Positions 25,567 to 32,373 of a stretch of DNA of 45,303 nucleotides are shown one piece after another (positions within the stretch are counted from its first letter, which is position 1; the number at the start of each line of letters is the position of its first letter). The DNA comes from CAZUWH01 sp964624075 (GTDB lineage: Bacteria > Pseudomonadota > Alphaproteobacteria > Rhodospirillales > Rhodospirillaceae): positions 1 through 45,303 of the forward strand of contig CAZUWH010000022.1 of NCBI GenBank assembly GCA_964624075.1. The letters run 5' to 3'. The notes below the pieces were generated by a model, which saw only the letters and a program-made list of their open reading frames with translations, was not told the origin of the DNA and ran no database searches. The position numbers and the translations under genes were made by a program.

Positions 25567-27075
25567 CTACGACCTTTTGAACGGGTTGAACTCGTGCTTG
25601 GCAAACGTGGGACCTGGGGGCTGCCTGTAGTCTGGCAGCGCATACACCACGGCGTCGCCTCGATCTGGCGAGCGGCCCAGGCGCTTAATGATGTCCTCTT
25701 TGGTCTCGACCTGGATGCGACTGGCCCGCAACGTCCAGCGCGGGGCGCACAGATCGGCGAGCAGGGCGCGATCCGGCGGTAGGGCGAGGTTACTGCCCGT
25801 TGCCGGATCGAGCGCCTCGCGGACCTTCCACCACAATTCGGCGCGACGATTGGCAAACTCGAGCCGTCCGCTGTGGTCACGTCCATAAGCCGCTTCGGCG
25901 CCATGGATGCCGGCGACTTGCAGCCCGGCCCCGCGCAGGTGGTCATAGACCGAAGAGCCGACGCCGATGACATCCACCTGGATCGGTGCACCGTCTCGGA
26001 CATGCGCCACGGCCAAGCCGGCCACAGCGGGACCGTCCGGCGTAGCTGTGCCCGGCACAACAACAAGCTGTCCATACCAGTGACCATAGCGCGGCGCCAA
26101 AACCGTCGAGTCTCGCCCGCCGCGCGCCACGTCCACCCCCAGCGCCGACATCGGCACGCCCCGTGGCCGCTCTGGCGTCCACCGCTTCTGGGCGGCCTCG
26201 ACCCACGCCGTCGGGATGACTTGCCAGACGTCATCGCCCTGGCCGGCGGTCATATCACCGTACCGCAAAGCCGACCGCAGCGGCTCTGGCAGAGCGTCAA
26301 GTGTGCTCACGTAATCTGTCGCCATCAAATGGGGGTTATCCTCGACATGGGCTGGGATAAACGTGCGGCTCTTGGGCTTCCGCCACTCGCCTTTAACCTC
26401 GACCGGCTCCGGCCCCGGCACGGCCATGTCCTTGCCGTCCGGCCCGGTCACGTACCAGCGCAGCTCGCCGGGCCGGGCCGGATCCGAGTGGCGGCGGTCC
26501 AACCATGGGCCGAAATAGTCGATGATCCAGAAGCCCTCGGCAGATGTGGGTGGATTGAAGGCCATCACGACTCGGCACCGCTGGTCAGGCACCGTGGTCC
26601 GGTTCCACCCCATCAGCGCCCGGACTTGCGTTTCCAAAAAGTTCGCAGCCTCGTCGAACGCGATCAGGTCATAGGGCCGACCCTGGTACTTGCGCCAGTC
26701 GTGCGCCTCTCGCACAGAGCCAAATTCTGTCATGCGGCCATTATTGAGGCGCCACACCTTGGCCGAGCCGTTGTAGCGGCCCGCCGCACCGATGATCTCT
26801 CGCGCCCGGTCCTCAAGACCTTTGACCTGTACTGCCTCCCGTCGGCAGATCAACGCCCTCTGATGCCGGGTCACCGCTAGCCCCAGCAGCAGATCTGTCT
26901 TACCGCCACCGGCTGCGCCTCCATATCCCAGCACATCTGCCTTACTCAGAAGCGCCTCAATCTGCGCCAGGCTCGCCGGCATCCAGACGGGGTGCCTGAC
27001 CAGTCGCACCAGTTCCTTCAGCGCAGAGTCGCGCGAGCAGGTCGGCAGCTTGCTGGTCGCGTTTAGCAACGTCAT
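25567..27075 (-). CDS. Large terminase subunit
   Basis: The 502 aa ATPase/nuclease packages DNA. Walker A is GGAAGGGKT at 52-60, Walker B YDLIAFDEA at about 135-143, and the RNase H-like nuclease begins at ALGVDVARGGRDST (about residues 310-323) with later Asp residues (DVIGVGSSVYD, DRGDAVVYAL). The proposed start lies 119 bases inside the small terminase gene; the first 30 residues are variable so a later start is possible, but none has a better site. Confidence 0.95.
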   Translation of the reverse strand: MTLLNATSKLPTCSRDSALKELVRLVRHPVWMPASLAQIEALLSKADVLGYGGAAGGGKTDLLLGLAVTRHQRALICRREAVQVKGLEDRAREIIGAAGRYNGSAKVWRLNNGRMTEFGSVREAHDWRKYQGRPYDLIAFDEAANFLETQVRALMGWNRTTVPDQRCRVVMAFNPPTSAEGFWIIDYFGPWLDRRHSDPARPGELRWYVTGPDGKDMAVPGPEPVEVKGEWRKPKSRTFIPAHVEDNPHLMATDYVSTLDALPEPLRSALRYGDMTAGQGDDVWQVIPTAWVEAAQKRWTPERPRGVPMSALGVDVARGGRDSTVLAPRYGHWYGQLVVVPGTATPDGPAVAGLAVAHVRDGAPIQVDVIGVGSSVYDHLRGAGLQVAGIHGAEAAYGRDHSGRLEFANRRAELWWKVREALDPATGSNLALPPDRALLADLCAPRWTLRASRIQVETKEDIIKRLGRSPDRGDAVVYALPDYRQPPGPTFAKHEFNPFKRS

Positions 27076-27550
27076 CGTCCTGCTGTGTGCTCACCGCATC
27101 CAGATTGAACAACCGCCGCTCCGCGTTTTGCAGCCGCTCCGTCATTCTGGTGGCGCTCTCAAGAGTATCAGCGAGCTGGGCGCAGCTGCGCAGATCGACT
27201 GCATCCGGTTCCAGGCCTTCGAGTCGCAGCAGCATCCGGTCCCGCGACTCGGCCAGGCGCACGCAGTCCCTTCGGTGGCGCAGAATGACCTCGACGCCAC
27301 GTGCCGCCGCTGCGGCGACAATCTCGCGCTCATCCGGTCCGCGCGCGTGGGGGGTGCGGACCTCGGTGCGGACCAGATCACTGCGGACCTTGGCAGCGAC
27401 TCGATCGGTGAGGTCTCGCTCCCAACCCAGGTTCTTTGCCCGATTGCGGATGGCTCTGTCGCTGACCCCATACTGCCGAGCGATTTCGCGAATCGAGATC
27501 TGGCCGGCGCGGTACTCGCGCTCGATGGCCTCCCATTCATGATGAGCCAT
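26957..27550 (-). CDS. Small terminase subunit
   Basis: The 197 aa product starts with a helix-turn-helix (EWEAIEREYRAGQISIREIARQYGVSDRAIRNRAKNLGW, residues 5-43), the DNA-recognition domain of small terminases, followed by helical oligomerisation regions. It selects the packaging site and regulates the large subunit, whose gene it overlaps by 119 bases. Confidence 0.88.
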   Translation of the reverse strand: MAHHEWEAIEREYRAGQISIREIARQYGVSDRAIRNRAKNLGWERDLTDRVAAKVRSDLVRTEVRTPHARGPDEREIVAAAAARGVEVILRHRRDCVRLAESRDRMLLRLEGLEPDAVDLRSCAQLADTLESATRMTERLQNAERRLFNLDAVSTQQDDDVAKRDQQAADLLARLCAEGTGATGQAPRLDAGEPGAD

Positions 27551-27562
27551 AGGGGACTTCTC

Positions 27563-28081
27563 TCACACGCCCGGCAGACAGGTGGCCAGGATCGTCAGGC
27601 CCACCCGCAGGGCAGCCAGTTCGTGGTGATATGCTGGGAGGGCGTCGTTCAGGATTACTCTGTCCACGGCTGTGCGCACTTCTTGGGGCTGGGCATACAG
27701 AGCACGGAGGGCGACGCGCAGCCATGTACAGGTTTTGCGCCAGTGGTCAGTAACTTCATCGTCTGTCCAGATGATCTGACACGGTGAGGACGGATAGTGG
27801 AGGATCCACGGCCAGCGCACCCCGGCTTGGCGGCGCCAGGACCACAACAGACGGCGGAAGGCCTCGCCGATTCGCTGCTCGTTCTCGGTGATTGCGCCTG
27901 CCCGGAACAGCCGGCCCAGTGCCCCTGGCCGAGTCGTGGAATCGCAGCCGACGACTCCGCCGTGGGCCAGGGCCTCAGGGGTGGGGCCTGGATTGGGGGC
28001 GTCCTTCACCTTCCCGCAAAAACGGCGCTGAACATCTACTTTGCGAGGCCGGCCTGAACGATGACGGCGGTGCTTAGCCAT
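27563..28081 (-). CDS. Phage protein of unknown function upstream of terminase
   Basis: The 172 aa product begins with a basic GRPRK segment (residues 9-14), continues with TRPGALGRLFRAGAITENEQRIGEAFRRL, which weakly resembles DUF6456-type segments of alphaproteobacterial regulators, then a Trp-rich helical region. It is the first gene after the promoter/terminator pair at 28.1-28.2 kb and directly precedes terminase, a position suiting a late-gene regulator. No family assigned with certainty. Confidence 0.6.
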   Translation of the reverse strand: MAKHRRHRSGRPRKVDVQRRFCGKVKDAPNPGPTPEALAHGGVVGCDSTTRPGALGRLFRAGAITENEQRIGEAFRRLLWSWRRQAGVRWPWILHYPSSPCQIIWTDDEVTDHWRKTCTWLRVALRALYAQPQEVRTAVDRVILNDALPAYHHELAALRVGLTILATCLPGV

Positions 28082-28102
28082 TGTCTGTTCCTCGCGAGCA
28101 AT

Positions 28103-28132
28103 AAAAAATGCGCCCGAGTCACCCCGGACGCA
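28103..28132 (-). terminator. Intrinsic terminator at the early/late boundary
   Basis: On the minus strand an 8 bp stem (28125-28132 with 28109-28116, one T-G pair), 8-base loop and six T (28108-28103). It ends the replication operon 22 bases before the start of the first late gene, so late transcription has to read through it. Confidence 0.85.
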
Positions 28133-28179
28133 CTGAATCCATTATGTATTTGTCCGTTTAATAGAGTTCGTCCGCTCTG

Positions 28180-28207
28180 TCTATACGCCTTATGTCGTGG
28201 GCCTCAA
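28180..28207 (-). promoter_or_regulatory. Candidate late promoter
   Basis: Reading the minus strand, TTGAGG (28207-28202), a 16-base spacer and TATAGA (28185-28180). Transcription would begin near 28173 and meet the terminator at 28132-28103 after roughly 70 bases, an arrangement like lambda pR'-tR'. The rest of 28082-28230 holds no gene. Confidence 0.45.
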
Positions 28208-28230
28208 GCAGTCTGTATCACTTGGAGTAA

Positions 28231-28404
28231 TTATTCGGGGAAGCAGTAGCCTCCCCCCGCCTGCCTGGTCCAGGCTGGACAAGTCTTGCCTTTCTCGATA
28301 GAGAAACACACTCTCCTCCATCCATCCTCAACCGCCTGACTTGGGGATGCTCCCATTCCGATCACAGCAGTTGCCATCACTAGGACCAATATCATATCTC
28401 TCAT
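28231..28404 (-). CDS. Small secreted Cys-containing peptide
   Basis: A 57 aa frame opens at an ATG with GGAGGGGCGAAG just upstream. The product has a signal-peptide-like start (MRDMILVLVMATAVIGMGAS, with ASPSQA-V as a possible cleavage site around residue 24) and a short mature part with three Cys (VCF, TCPAW, YCF). It overlaps the 3' end of the 294 aa gene by 77 bases in another frame and is AT-richer. It may be an envelope-targeted moron or lysis accessory. Read directly; not called by length-filtered gene finding. Confidence 0.65.
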   Translation of the reverse strand: MRDMILVLVMATAVIGMGASPSQAVEDGWRRVCFSIEKGKTCPAWTRQAGGGYCFPE

Positions 28405-29212
28405 CTTCGCCCCTCCGCACTGACTTGTGTGTTCGCCACCGTGACATCAATTTCTCCACTTCCTGCCGACGGTGCTCGCGCTCTTCCAGCGTTGGCGGAA
28501 CCGGCTCTGTATCGTCCGGCCCGATCAGGTAGCAGGACTCCAACTGGAGGTGATCGGCAGCCCGGCGCAAGAGGCTTTCTGTCTTGCCGCGTTCTCCCGG
28601 ATTGCGCAGACCAGGGTGCCCCGCTCTCATGCGCCCAGTCATGTGTTCTGTATACACGGTCACTGACAGCGGACGAATGAGAATATCCACGTCAGCACAC
28701 CAAATTTCCCGGCGCCGCACCAGCGGCCACAGGATCTCCACGACGACATGCTCCGGGGGTGGTACCACCAGAGCCGCCTTTAGCCGATCCCGCGTTTGGG
28801 CGGCATCTCCGACGGCCTCCATGGCCAACGCTCGCACATCGTGCGGAGCTGGGCGGAAACTCTGCGTGCACAAATACTGTTGGCACGCTACGGTCACGGC
28901 CCATGCAGGCAAGTTGTTCAGTGCGACGATCCAATCCGCCAGCATCACGGCAAGATCTGCTGGAGTCGCGTTTGGCAAATGGTAGTGCAGCAGCAGACTC
29001 CTGGCACGTGCGGTTAGCCACTGATTTGTCGCCGGTCTCAAATAGGTCTCAAAATCCTGGAGGATAGATGTTGATATCTCCCTCTGCTCCGGGGTCAGGA
29101 TAGGGGGCACCCATAGCGTCCCTCCGGTTGAATGCAGCCATGAGCATATCGGCTCCGGCACAGAGGGCTTCGGCGGCGGAACGAGGTTTGTTGGGAGAAG
29201 TGTGGTTGTCAT
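28328..29212 (-). CDS. Probable replication accessory protein
   Basis: The 294 aa product is unrecognised by family. It is encoded right after the putative initiator, overlapping it by 164 bases, with its own strong GGAGGGCCGCT site. The position after an initiator with an internal origin is that of helicase loaders such as lambda P, and the helical middle (residues 50-140, LLLHYHLPNATPADLAVMLADW, PAWAVTVACQQYL) is similar in style to loader/DnaC-replacement proteins of alphaproteobacterial phages. No Walker motif is seen. Confidence 0.55.
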   Translation of the reverse strand: MTTTLLPTNLVPPPKPSVPEPICSWLHSTGGTLWVPPILTPEQREISTSILQDFETYLRPATNQWLTARARSLLLHYHLPNATPADLAVMLADWIVALNNLPAWAVTVACQQYLCTQSFRPAPHDVRALAMEAVGDAAQTRDRLKAALVVPPPEHVVVEILWPLVRRREIWCADVDILIRPLSVTVYTEHMTGRMRAGHPGLRNPGERGKTESLLRRAADHLQLESCYLIGPDDTEPVPPTLEEREHRRQEVEKLMSRWRTHKSVRRGEDERYDIGPSDGNCCDRNGSIPKSGG

Positions 29213-30278
29213 AGCGGCCCTCCATCAGTTTGATAAAACTTGATTCCTGGATCAAGAAATCCAGATCGGCTCTCCAGCCGGTTTTGACGCCGGTGCAGAA
29301 ATCCGAGGCGGCAAGCTTCTCCAGCGCCGCGTCCCAGCCATCGAGGCCGCCGCACTCCTTCAACCGGGCCTTGATTTTCGATCTGCGTCCCGGTGTGAGC
29401 TTCTGTGCAACCAGTAGGCCTGTCGTTTTGGCTGCATGGTTGTAACGGTTGAATGCCTGCTGCACGGGGTCCGCCGTTGTTGGCGTCAGGTCGAGGAGAG
29501 CGGGGAGAATTTCGGGCGGGTCTGCCGACGATGCGCTGGAGGCAGGCTCGGCAGGTGGTTCGTCAGGAGCAGGCTCGGCAGATGGGGTTAGTTTCTGTAT
29601 TGTTTCCGCCTCGTCAGATTCACAAACAGGCACATGCGATACGCATTCGTGCGTTGTCGGCTCGCCCGACGACGAGATCGAGCGAAGCGAGATCTCTTCT
29701 TGTTTTTTGTTATCTTCTCTTATCTTATCTATTCTTATCTTATCTAGCGTGACGTGACGTGACGCGTGACGGTCGATTTTTCCGCAGTTTTCCTCAGTTT
29801 TTTCGACCTGATCCGTGGAGCCTGTAATGTCCTCTGTCACGCTCTTCGTGACGTCCGTCACGTCCGTCACGTCCGTCACGTCCGTCACGTGACGTGTGAC
29901 GGGGCAATTTTTCCGTTGACGATAAGCGCGGGCGCGTTCGGCATCGGTCTTGGGCGGCTCTCTGTCGGAGGTCAAATGACCTCTTTGCCCCTGCCGGGAG
30001 TCCCACGTCGTCAGCTGCCCATCAGCTTGGATCATGCCGATCTGCTTAAAAGCGCTGATGATCGCGCTTGCCACCTTTTCCTTTTTGCGAATGACAATGG
30101 CCAAGACAGCGTCTAGAAGAGACGCTATAGACCCATCGTGTTCGCCAGCGTGCTCTAGGATATACATCCATGCGTGGAACGTAATGCTACGTTGTGTCGC
30201 AGGCATACCAGACAGCTTGGTGACCAAATCGAATTTTGGGTCGTATGCCGTCCCATAGTGGTACTTCATCCACGCCAT
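29049..30278 (-). CDS. Putative replication initiator with internal origin-like repeats
   Basis: The 409 aa product has an N-terminal domain of about 100 residues (MAWMKYHYGTAYDPKFDLVTKLSG, then EHAGEHDGSIASL... KEKVASAIISAFKQIGMI), of the winged-helix replisome-organiser type, a DAERARAYRQRKN linker, a low-complexity centre with TDV x4 (about residues 131-142), and a C-terminal helical domain (about 290-380, ...QQAFNRYNHAAKTTGL...). Lambda O-like proteins bind iterons that lie inside their own gene; the central repeats here fit that. GGGGACCACTCT precedes the start. Confidence 0.65.
   Translation of the reverse strand: MAWMKYHYGTAYDPKFDLVTKLSGMPATQRSITFHAWMYILEHAGEHDGSIASLLDAVLAIVIRKKEKVASAIISAFKQIGMIQADGQLTTWDSRQGQRGHLTSDREPPKTDAERARAYRQRKNCPVTRHVTDVTDVTDVTDVTKSVTEDITGSTDQVEKTEENCGKIDRHASRHVTLDKIRIDKIREDNKKQEEISLRSISSSGEPTTHECVSHVPVCESDEAETIQKLTPSAEPAPDEPPAEPASSASSADPPEILPALLDLTPTTADPVQQAFNRYNHAAKTTGLLVAQKLTPGRRSKIKARLKECGGLDGWDAALEKLAASDFCTGVKTGWRADLDFLIQESSFIKLMEGRYDNHTSPNKPRSAAEALCAGADMLMAAFNRRDAMGAPYPDPGAEGDINIYPPGF
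29693..29919. other. Candidate origin of replication inside the initiator gene
   Basis: Four perfect tandem copies of ACGTCCGTC (29851-29886) are flanked by CGTGACG motifs (29748-29772 and 29887-29902). A segment GTGACGG followed by ATTTTTCCG occurs on both sides (about 29766-29783 and 29896-29914). Next to them lies an AT-rich pyrimidine tract (29693-29745) with two perfect 13-mers TCTTATCTTATCT (29718-29730 and 29733-29745). Iterons plus AT-rich 13-mers is the classical layout of an initiator-bound origin with a DNA unwinding element. Confidence 0.65.
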
Positions 30279-30292
30279 AGAGTGGTCCCCAT

Positions 30293-30490
30293 TTATTCGC
30301 CAGATCGCTGGCCGTACAATTTTGTCCCGAGCTGTCGGACTAGCTCCCGCTCCGGCCAGGTCAGGCGGTTATCATTTTCCGCCACGACCAGGACGCCTTG
30401 CTCCCGCCAGCCATCGCACTTGACCTGCTCGGGATTGCGGCGCGTACCGCCGTAGCCTTTAGGAAATTGCCTTGTCGTGATGACGGTCAT
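30293..30490 (-). CDS. Small basic phage protein
   Basis: From the ATG at 30490 (AAAGGAGGCGTGGC upstream) the product is 65 aa, with MTVITTRQFPKGYGGTRRNP at the start and a ERELVRQLGTKLYGQ helix at the end. Its start overlaps the stop of the VRR-NUC gene (ATGA). Not recognised; may be a DNA-binding accessory. The longer open frame upstream runs antisense to an inverted repeat and is not coding. Confidence 0.65.
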   Translation of the reverse strand: MTVITTRQFPKGYGGTRRNPEQVKCDGWREQGVLVVAENDNRLTWPERELVRQLGTKLYGQRSGE

Positions 30491-30972
30491 GCCACGCCTC
30501 CTTTGCGGACGCGGGCGTGCCCCTCCACCGGTCGCGACCCGGCCCACGCGCGGGGAGGATGCGCGCAGGGAGCGGGAGGGAAGCTTCGGGCCAGGGGGAG
30601 GCCCGCCGGGTCGCGACCGGTGGAGGGGATCACGTGCGGGACCGATACGCCCCAATCGCGCAAGGTCCATTCCAGGTCATCGAGGCTTCGCACGATGGCG
30701 TAACGGGCGCCAGTCCCTGTCTCGGCTGCCTGGAACGCTTTCTGTGCCGCCGACTGTCGGCCCAGGGCCTTCAGTTCGACCCACCCCGTCTGTCCGCCGG
30801 GCAGCGTGAGGTGGAAATCGGCAGCGCCGGCTTCCACCCCCATTGCCTTCAGCTTCGCCGCCGTCCGCTTGTCACGCCGCTCGCCATTCGGGATGTGCCG
30901 CCAGCGCAGGCCGGGGCAGAGCCGGAGATACGCCACTGCGGCAAGGTGCAGGTGGTACTCGGTAAGGATCAT
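30487..30972 (-). CDS. VRR-NUC domain nuclease
   Basis: From the ATG at 30972 the product is 161 aa. Residues 1-110 form a VRR-NUC (PD-(D/E)XK) nuclease: GVEAGAADFHLTLPGG with Asp52, and WVELKA with Glu66 and Lys68. Phage VRR-NUC proteins act in replication or recombination, often near replication genes. The last 45 residues (STGRDPAG... RPVEG) are encoded by a 109 bp element with long inverted repeats and are not part of the fold. Starts by ATGA overlap with the upstream gene. Confidence 0.85.
   Translation of the reverse strand: MILTEYHLHLAAVAYLRLCPGLRWRHIPNGERRDKRTAAKLKAMGVEAGAADFHLTLPGGQTGWVELKALGRQSAAQKAFQAAETGTGARYAIVRSLDDLEWTLRDWGVSVPHVIPSTGRDPAGLPLARSFPPAPCAHPPRAWAGSRPVEGHARVRKGGVA
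30520..30628. repeat. 23 bp perfect inverted repeat (palindromic element)
   Basis: Bases 30520-30542 and 30606-30628 are perfect reverse complements (23/23), separated by 63 bases. The arms contain ACCGGT and TCGCGA palindromes. The element encodes the C-terminal tail of the VRR-NUC protein. It looks like an inserted small palindromic element (MITE- or REP-like) or a very stable mRNA hairpin. Confidence 0.9.
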
Positions 30973-31319
30973 GCCACGGGATCTGCCGTCGTAGCGCCAT
31001 CGGAGGGGCGGATCGACCAGCCGGGTCCGCGGAATAGGTCGCTCTGCACGGGAATCCCAAAGACTTGGCACAAGAACTGTAGGTCGTCGTAAGCCTTTTT
31101 CTGCTCCACTGGGTTCATTTCTGTCATTTTATGGACAAAATTAAACACGCTTACTTTTATGTTATACTTCTTGAGAACTTCTCTTTTCTCGCTCAGGTCT
31201 TCTCGGCATGCACTTATTTCCTTGTTTATTCTATCTGTCTCTTCCCCAAGATACTGTATGTCATTGATCTGCGTCATTTTCTCATTCGGGACAGTGAACT
31301 TTTTAATGTTCTGTTCCAT
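30969..31319 (-). CDS. Coiled-coil phage protein
   Basis: The 116 aa product (from the ATG at 31319, eight bases after GGAGG; an ATG at 31325 is too close) has a Lys/Glu-rich coiled coil at about residues 22-50 (ETDRINKEISACREDLSEKREVLKK) and a C-terminal DDLQFLCQVFGIPVQ segment. The 5' two thirds is AT-rich, the 3' end GC-rich, suggesting a chimaera. It precedes the VRR-NUC gene with an ATGA overlap. Function unknown. Confidence 0.6.
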   Translation of the reverse strand: MEQNIKKFTVPNEKMTQINDIQYLGEETDRINKEISACREDLSEKREVLKKYNIKVSVFNFVHKMTEMNPVEQKKAYDDLQFLCQVFGIPVQSDLFRGPGWSIRPSDGATTADPVA

Positions 31320-31337
31320 GGTCATTTCCTCCGTGCT

Positions 31338-31493
31338 TTACTGAATGTCGTCCGGGATGTGCGGCACCCCGGACCGCTTGGCTTCCAGGGCGCGCCACTG
31401 GCGGGACTTCTTCCAGATTGAGTAGTGCCGCCAAACCATCACCTCGTCGATCGTCGCTGGTTTCGGCACGGAGACTGGAGTGTTCTGTGTCAT
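31338..31493 (-). CDS. 51-aa hypothetical protein
   Basis: A frame starting at 31493 (AGGGGGCAGCT upstream) encodes MTQNTPVSVPKPATIDEVMV, then WRHYSIWKKSRQWRALEAKR and a short acidic tail. ATGA overlap with the pentapeptide gene upstream and a short gap before the coiled-coil gene show it is in the same operon. Basic/aromatic character suggests nucleic-acid binding. Read directly from the sequence. Confidence 0.6.
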   Translation of the reverse strand: MTQNTPVSVPKPATIDEVMVWRHYSIWKKSRQWRALEAKRSGVPHIPDDIQ

Positions 31494-31669
31494 AGCTGCC
31501 CCCTGGCTCCGGTCAGGTTTGCCCCGCTCAGGTCCGCCTCAGCCTTCACGGCGTGTTCCAAGGCAGCCCGCATGGGCAGATGGAGATTTCGTGGTATATC
31601 GGTGCCAATATCGGCAGAGAACAGAACATTTCCTGCACGGTCACAGATATCAATCTTCTCAGTTGTCAT
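31490..31669 (-). CDS. Small pentapeptide-repeat-type phage protein
   Basis: A 59 aa frame starts at 31669 with GGAAGGAAAAGCC upstream. It encodes a small beta segment (KIDICDRAGNVLFSADIG), a helix (LPMRAALEHAVKAEADLSGA) and ends in pentapeptide-like ADLSGANLTGA, a layout seen in short phage proteins with ADLSGADL ends. Role unknown. Its stop overlaps the next start (ATGA). Confidence 0.7.
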   Translation of the reverse strand: MTTEKIDICDRAGNVLFSADIGTDIPRNLHLPMRAALEHAVKAEADLSGANLTGARGQL

Positions 31670-31697
31670 GGCTTTTCCTTCCGTTGTTCCTCTCCCT

Positions 31698-31736
31698 CCC
31701 CCCTGCCGGGGGGGGGGGAGAGGGGGGGGAGGGGAT
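31698..31736. other. Extreme C/G-tract segment
   Basis: The plus strand has a C-rich run followed by long G runs (about 10, 8 and 4 G separated by single A or AGA). The two halves can pair as an imperfect hairpin, and the G strand has four-run quadruplex potential. It lies in the gap between the pentapeptide gene and the next small genes, a likely site of slippage variation. No gene spans 31670-31741 that I can support. Confidence 0.6.
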
Positions 31737-31741
31737 GGTGT

Positions 31742-31891
31742 TCAGGCTTGCCTTAGCCCCCACTGTTTCCACCACTCAGCACGCCGGGCGTGCCACATCG
31801 ATCGCCGCGTGTTCAACCCGGCTTGCAACACGTGCCACTTCAACAGCCACACGTGACCCCATCCCATCGCTTTCGACAGCATTCTCTTCAT
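31742..31891 (-). CDS. 49-aa basic/Trp-rich peptide (alternative frame)
   Basis: A frame beginning at 31891 has a very good site (CAGGAGGAAGGGC) and encodes MKRMLSKAMGWGHVWLLKWH and RRSMWHARRAEWWKQWG, Trp- and Arg-rich. It overlaps the 72 aa gene in another frame, so one may be spurious or they may be coupled. Function unknown. Confidence 0.45.
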   Translation of the reverse strand: MKRMLSKAMGWGHVWLLKWHVLQAGLNTRRSMWHARRAEWWKQWGLRQA

Positions 31892-31994
31892 GCCCTTCCT
31901 CCTGTTTCTGATAGTGTTCTGATGTGCACAGACACCAGTGATCCAGAGCGAGGCAGGTGCCACCACACGGCAGGCCCGCGATATCCTGTTTCAT
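31776..31994 (-). CDS. 72-aa Cys-containing small protein
   Basis: The ATG overlaps the stop of the HTH protein gene (ATGA). The N-terminal 25 residues carry four Cys plus His (GLPCGGTCLALDHWCLC), possibly a metal site; the rest is an acidic then Ala/Val-rich stretch. The N-terminal half looks protein-like; the C-terminal half overlaps the Trp-rich 49 aa frame. Confidence 0.5.
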   Translation of the reverse strand: MKQDIAGLPCGGTCLALDHWCLCTSEHYQKQEEGHEENAVESDGMGSRVAVEVARVASRVEHAAIDVARPAC

Positions 31995-32338
31995 GATCGT
32001 TCTCCAAGTTTCTTCAAATCCGTCGCGATCCGGACAAGCTGCTTTTGCGCCACATCAATTTCACATTGCAGGCGCTCTGCTTCGGCCCAGCCGAGCGGCT
32101 GATAGACCCAGGCCAGAAAGGCCCGCCCCCAGCGTGCCACCATCCGGTCAAACACCCCGCCGGCGGGACGGTACCCAGCCAGCCACCGGTCCACCGTGGG
32201 GAGCGCGACGCTGAAATCCCTGGCAATCTGTTTTCCCCTGACCCCCGTCGGGTACGTCTGCCGCAGCCACGCGGCAACCCGCTGACCGACGGCAAGCCTT
32301 TCACCGGCATCACTCTGATGGTCCATCCATGACGACAT
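31991..32338 (-). CDS. Helix-turn-helix phage regulator
   Basis: The 115 aa product carries an HTH at about residues 33-56 (RGKQIARDFSVALPTVDRWLAG) and a C-terminal helical region (AEAERLQCEIDVAQKQLVRIATDLKKLGE) that could dimerise. It is the second gene of the leftward early operon, after the Cro-like gene, the place of CII-like or other early regulators in lambdoid phages. Confidence 0.7.
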   Translation of the reverse strand: MSSWMDHQSDAGERLAVGQRVAAWLRQTYPTGVRGKQIARDFSVALPTVDRWLAGYRPAGGVFDRMVARWGRAFLAWVYQPLGWAEAERLQCEIDVAQKQLVRIATDLKKLGERS

Positions 32339-32373
32339 TTTTGTTATCCTGTGCTATTGTTGATTCATCATGG

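Noticed and set aside
18255..27550. Search for T7-type RNA polymerase and T7-like promoters
   Set aside because: No frame resembling a single-subunit RNA polymerase and no repeated promoter consensus was seen in the window.
29851..29886. Tandem 9-mers as a CRISPR array
   Set aside because: Units are contiguous, 9 bases long, without spacers; an iteron array fits better.
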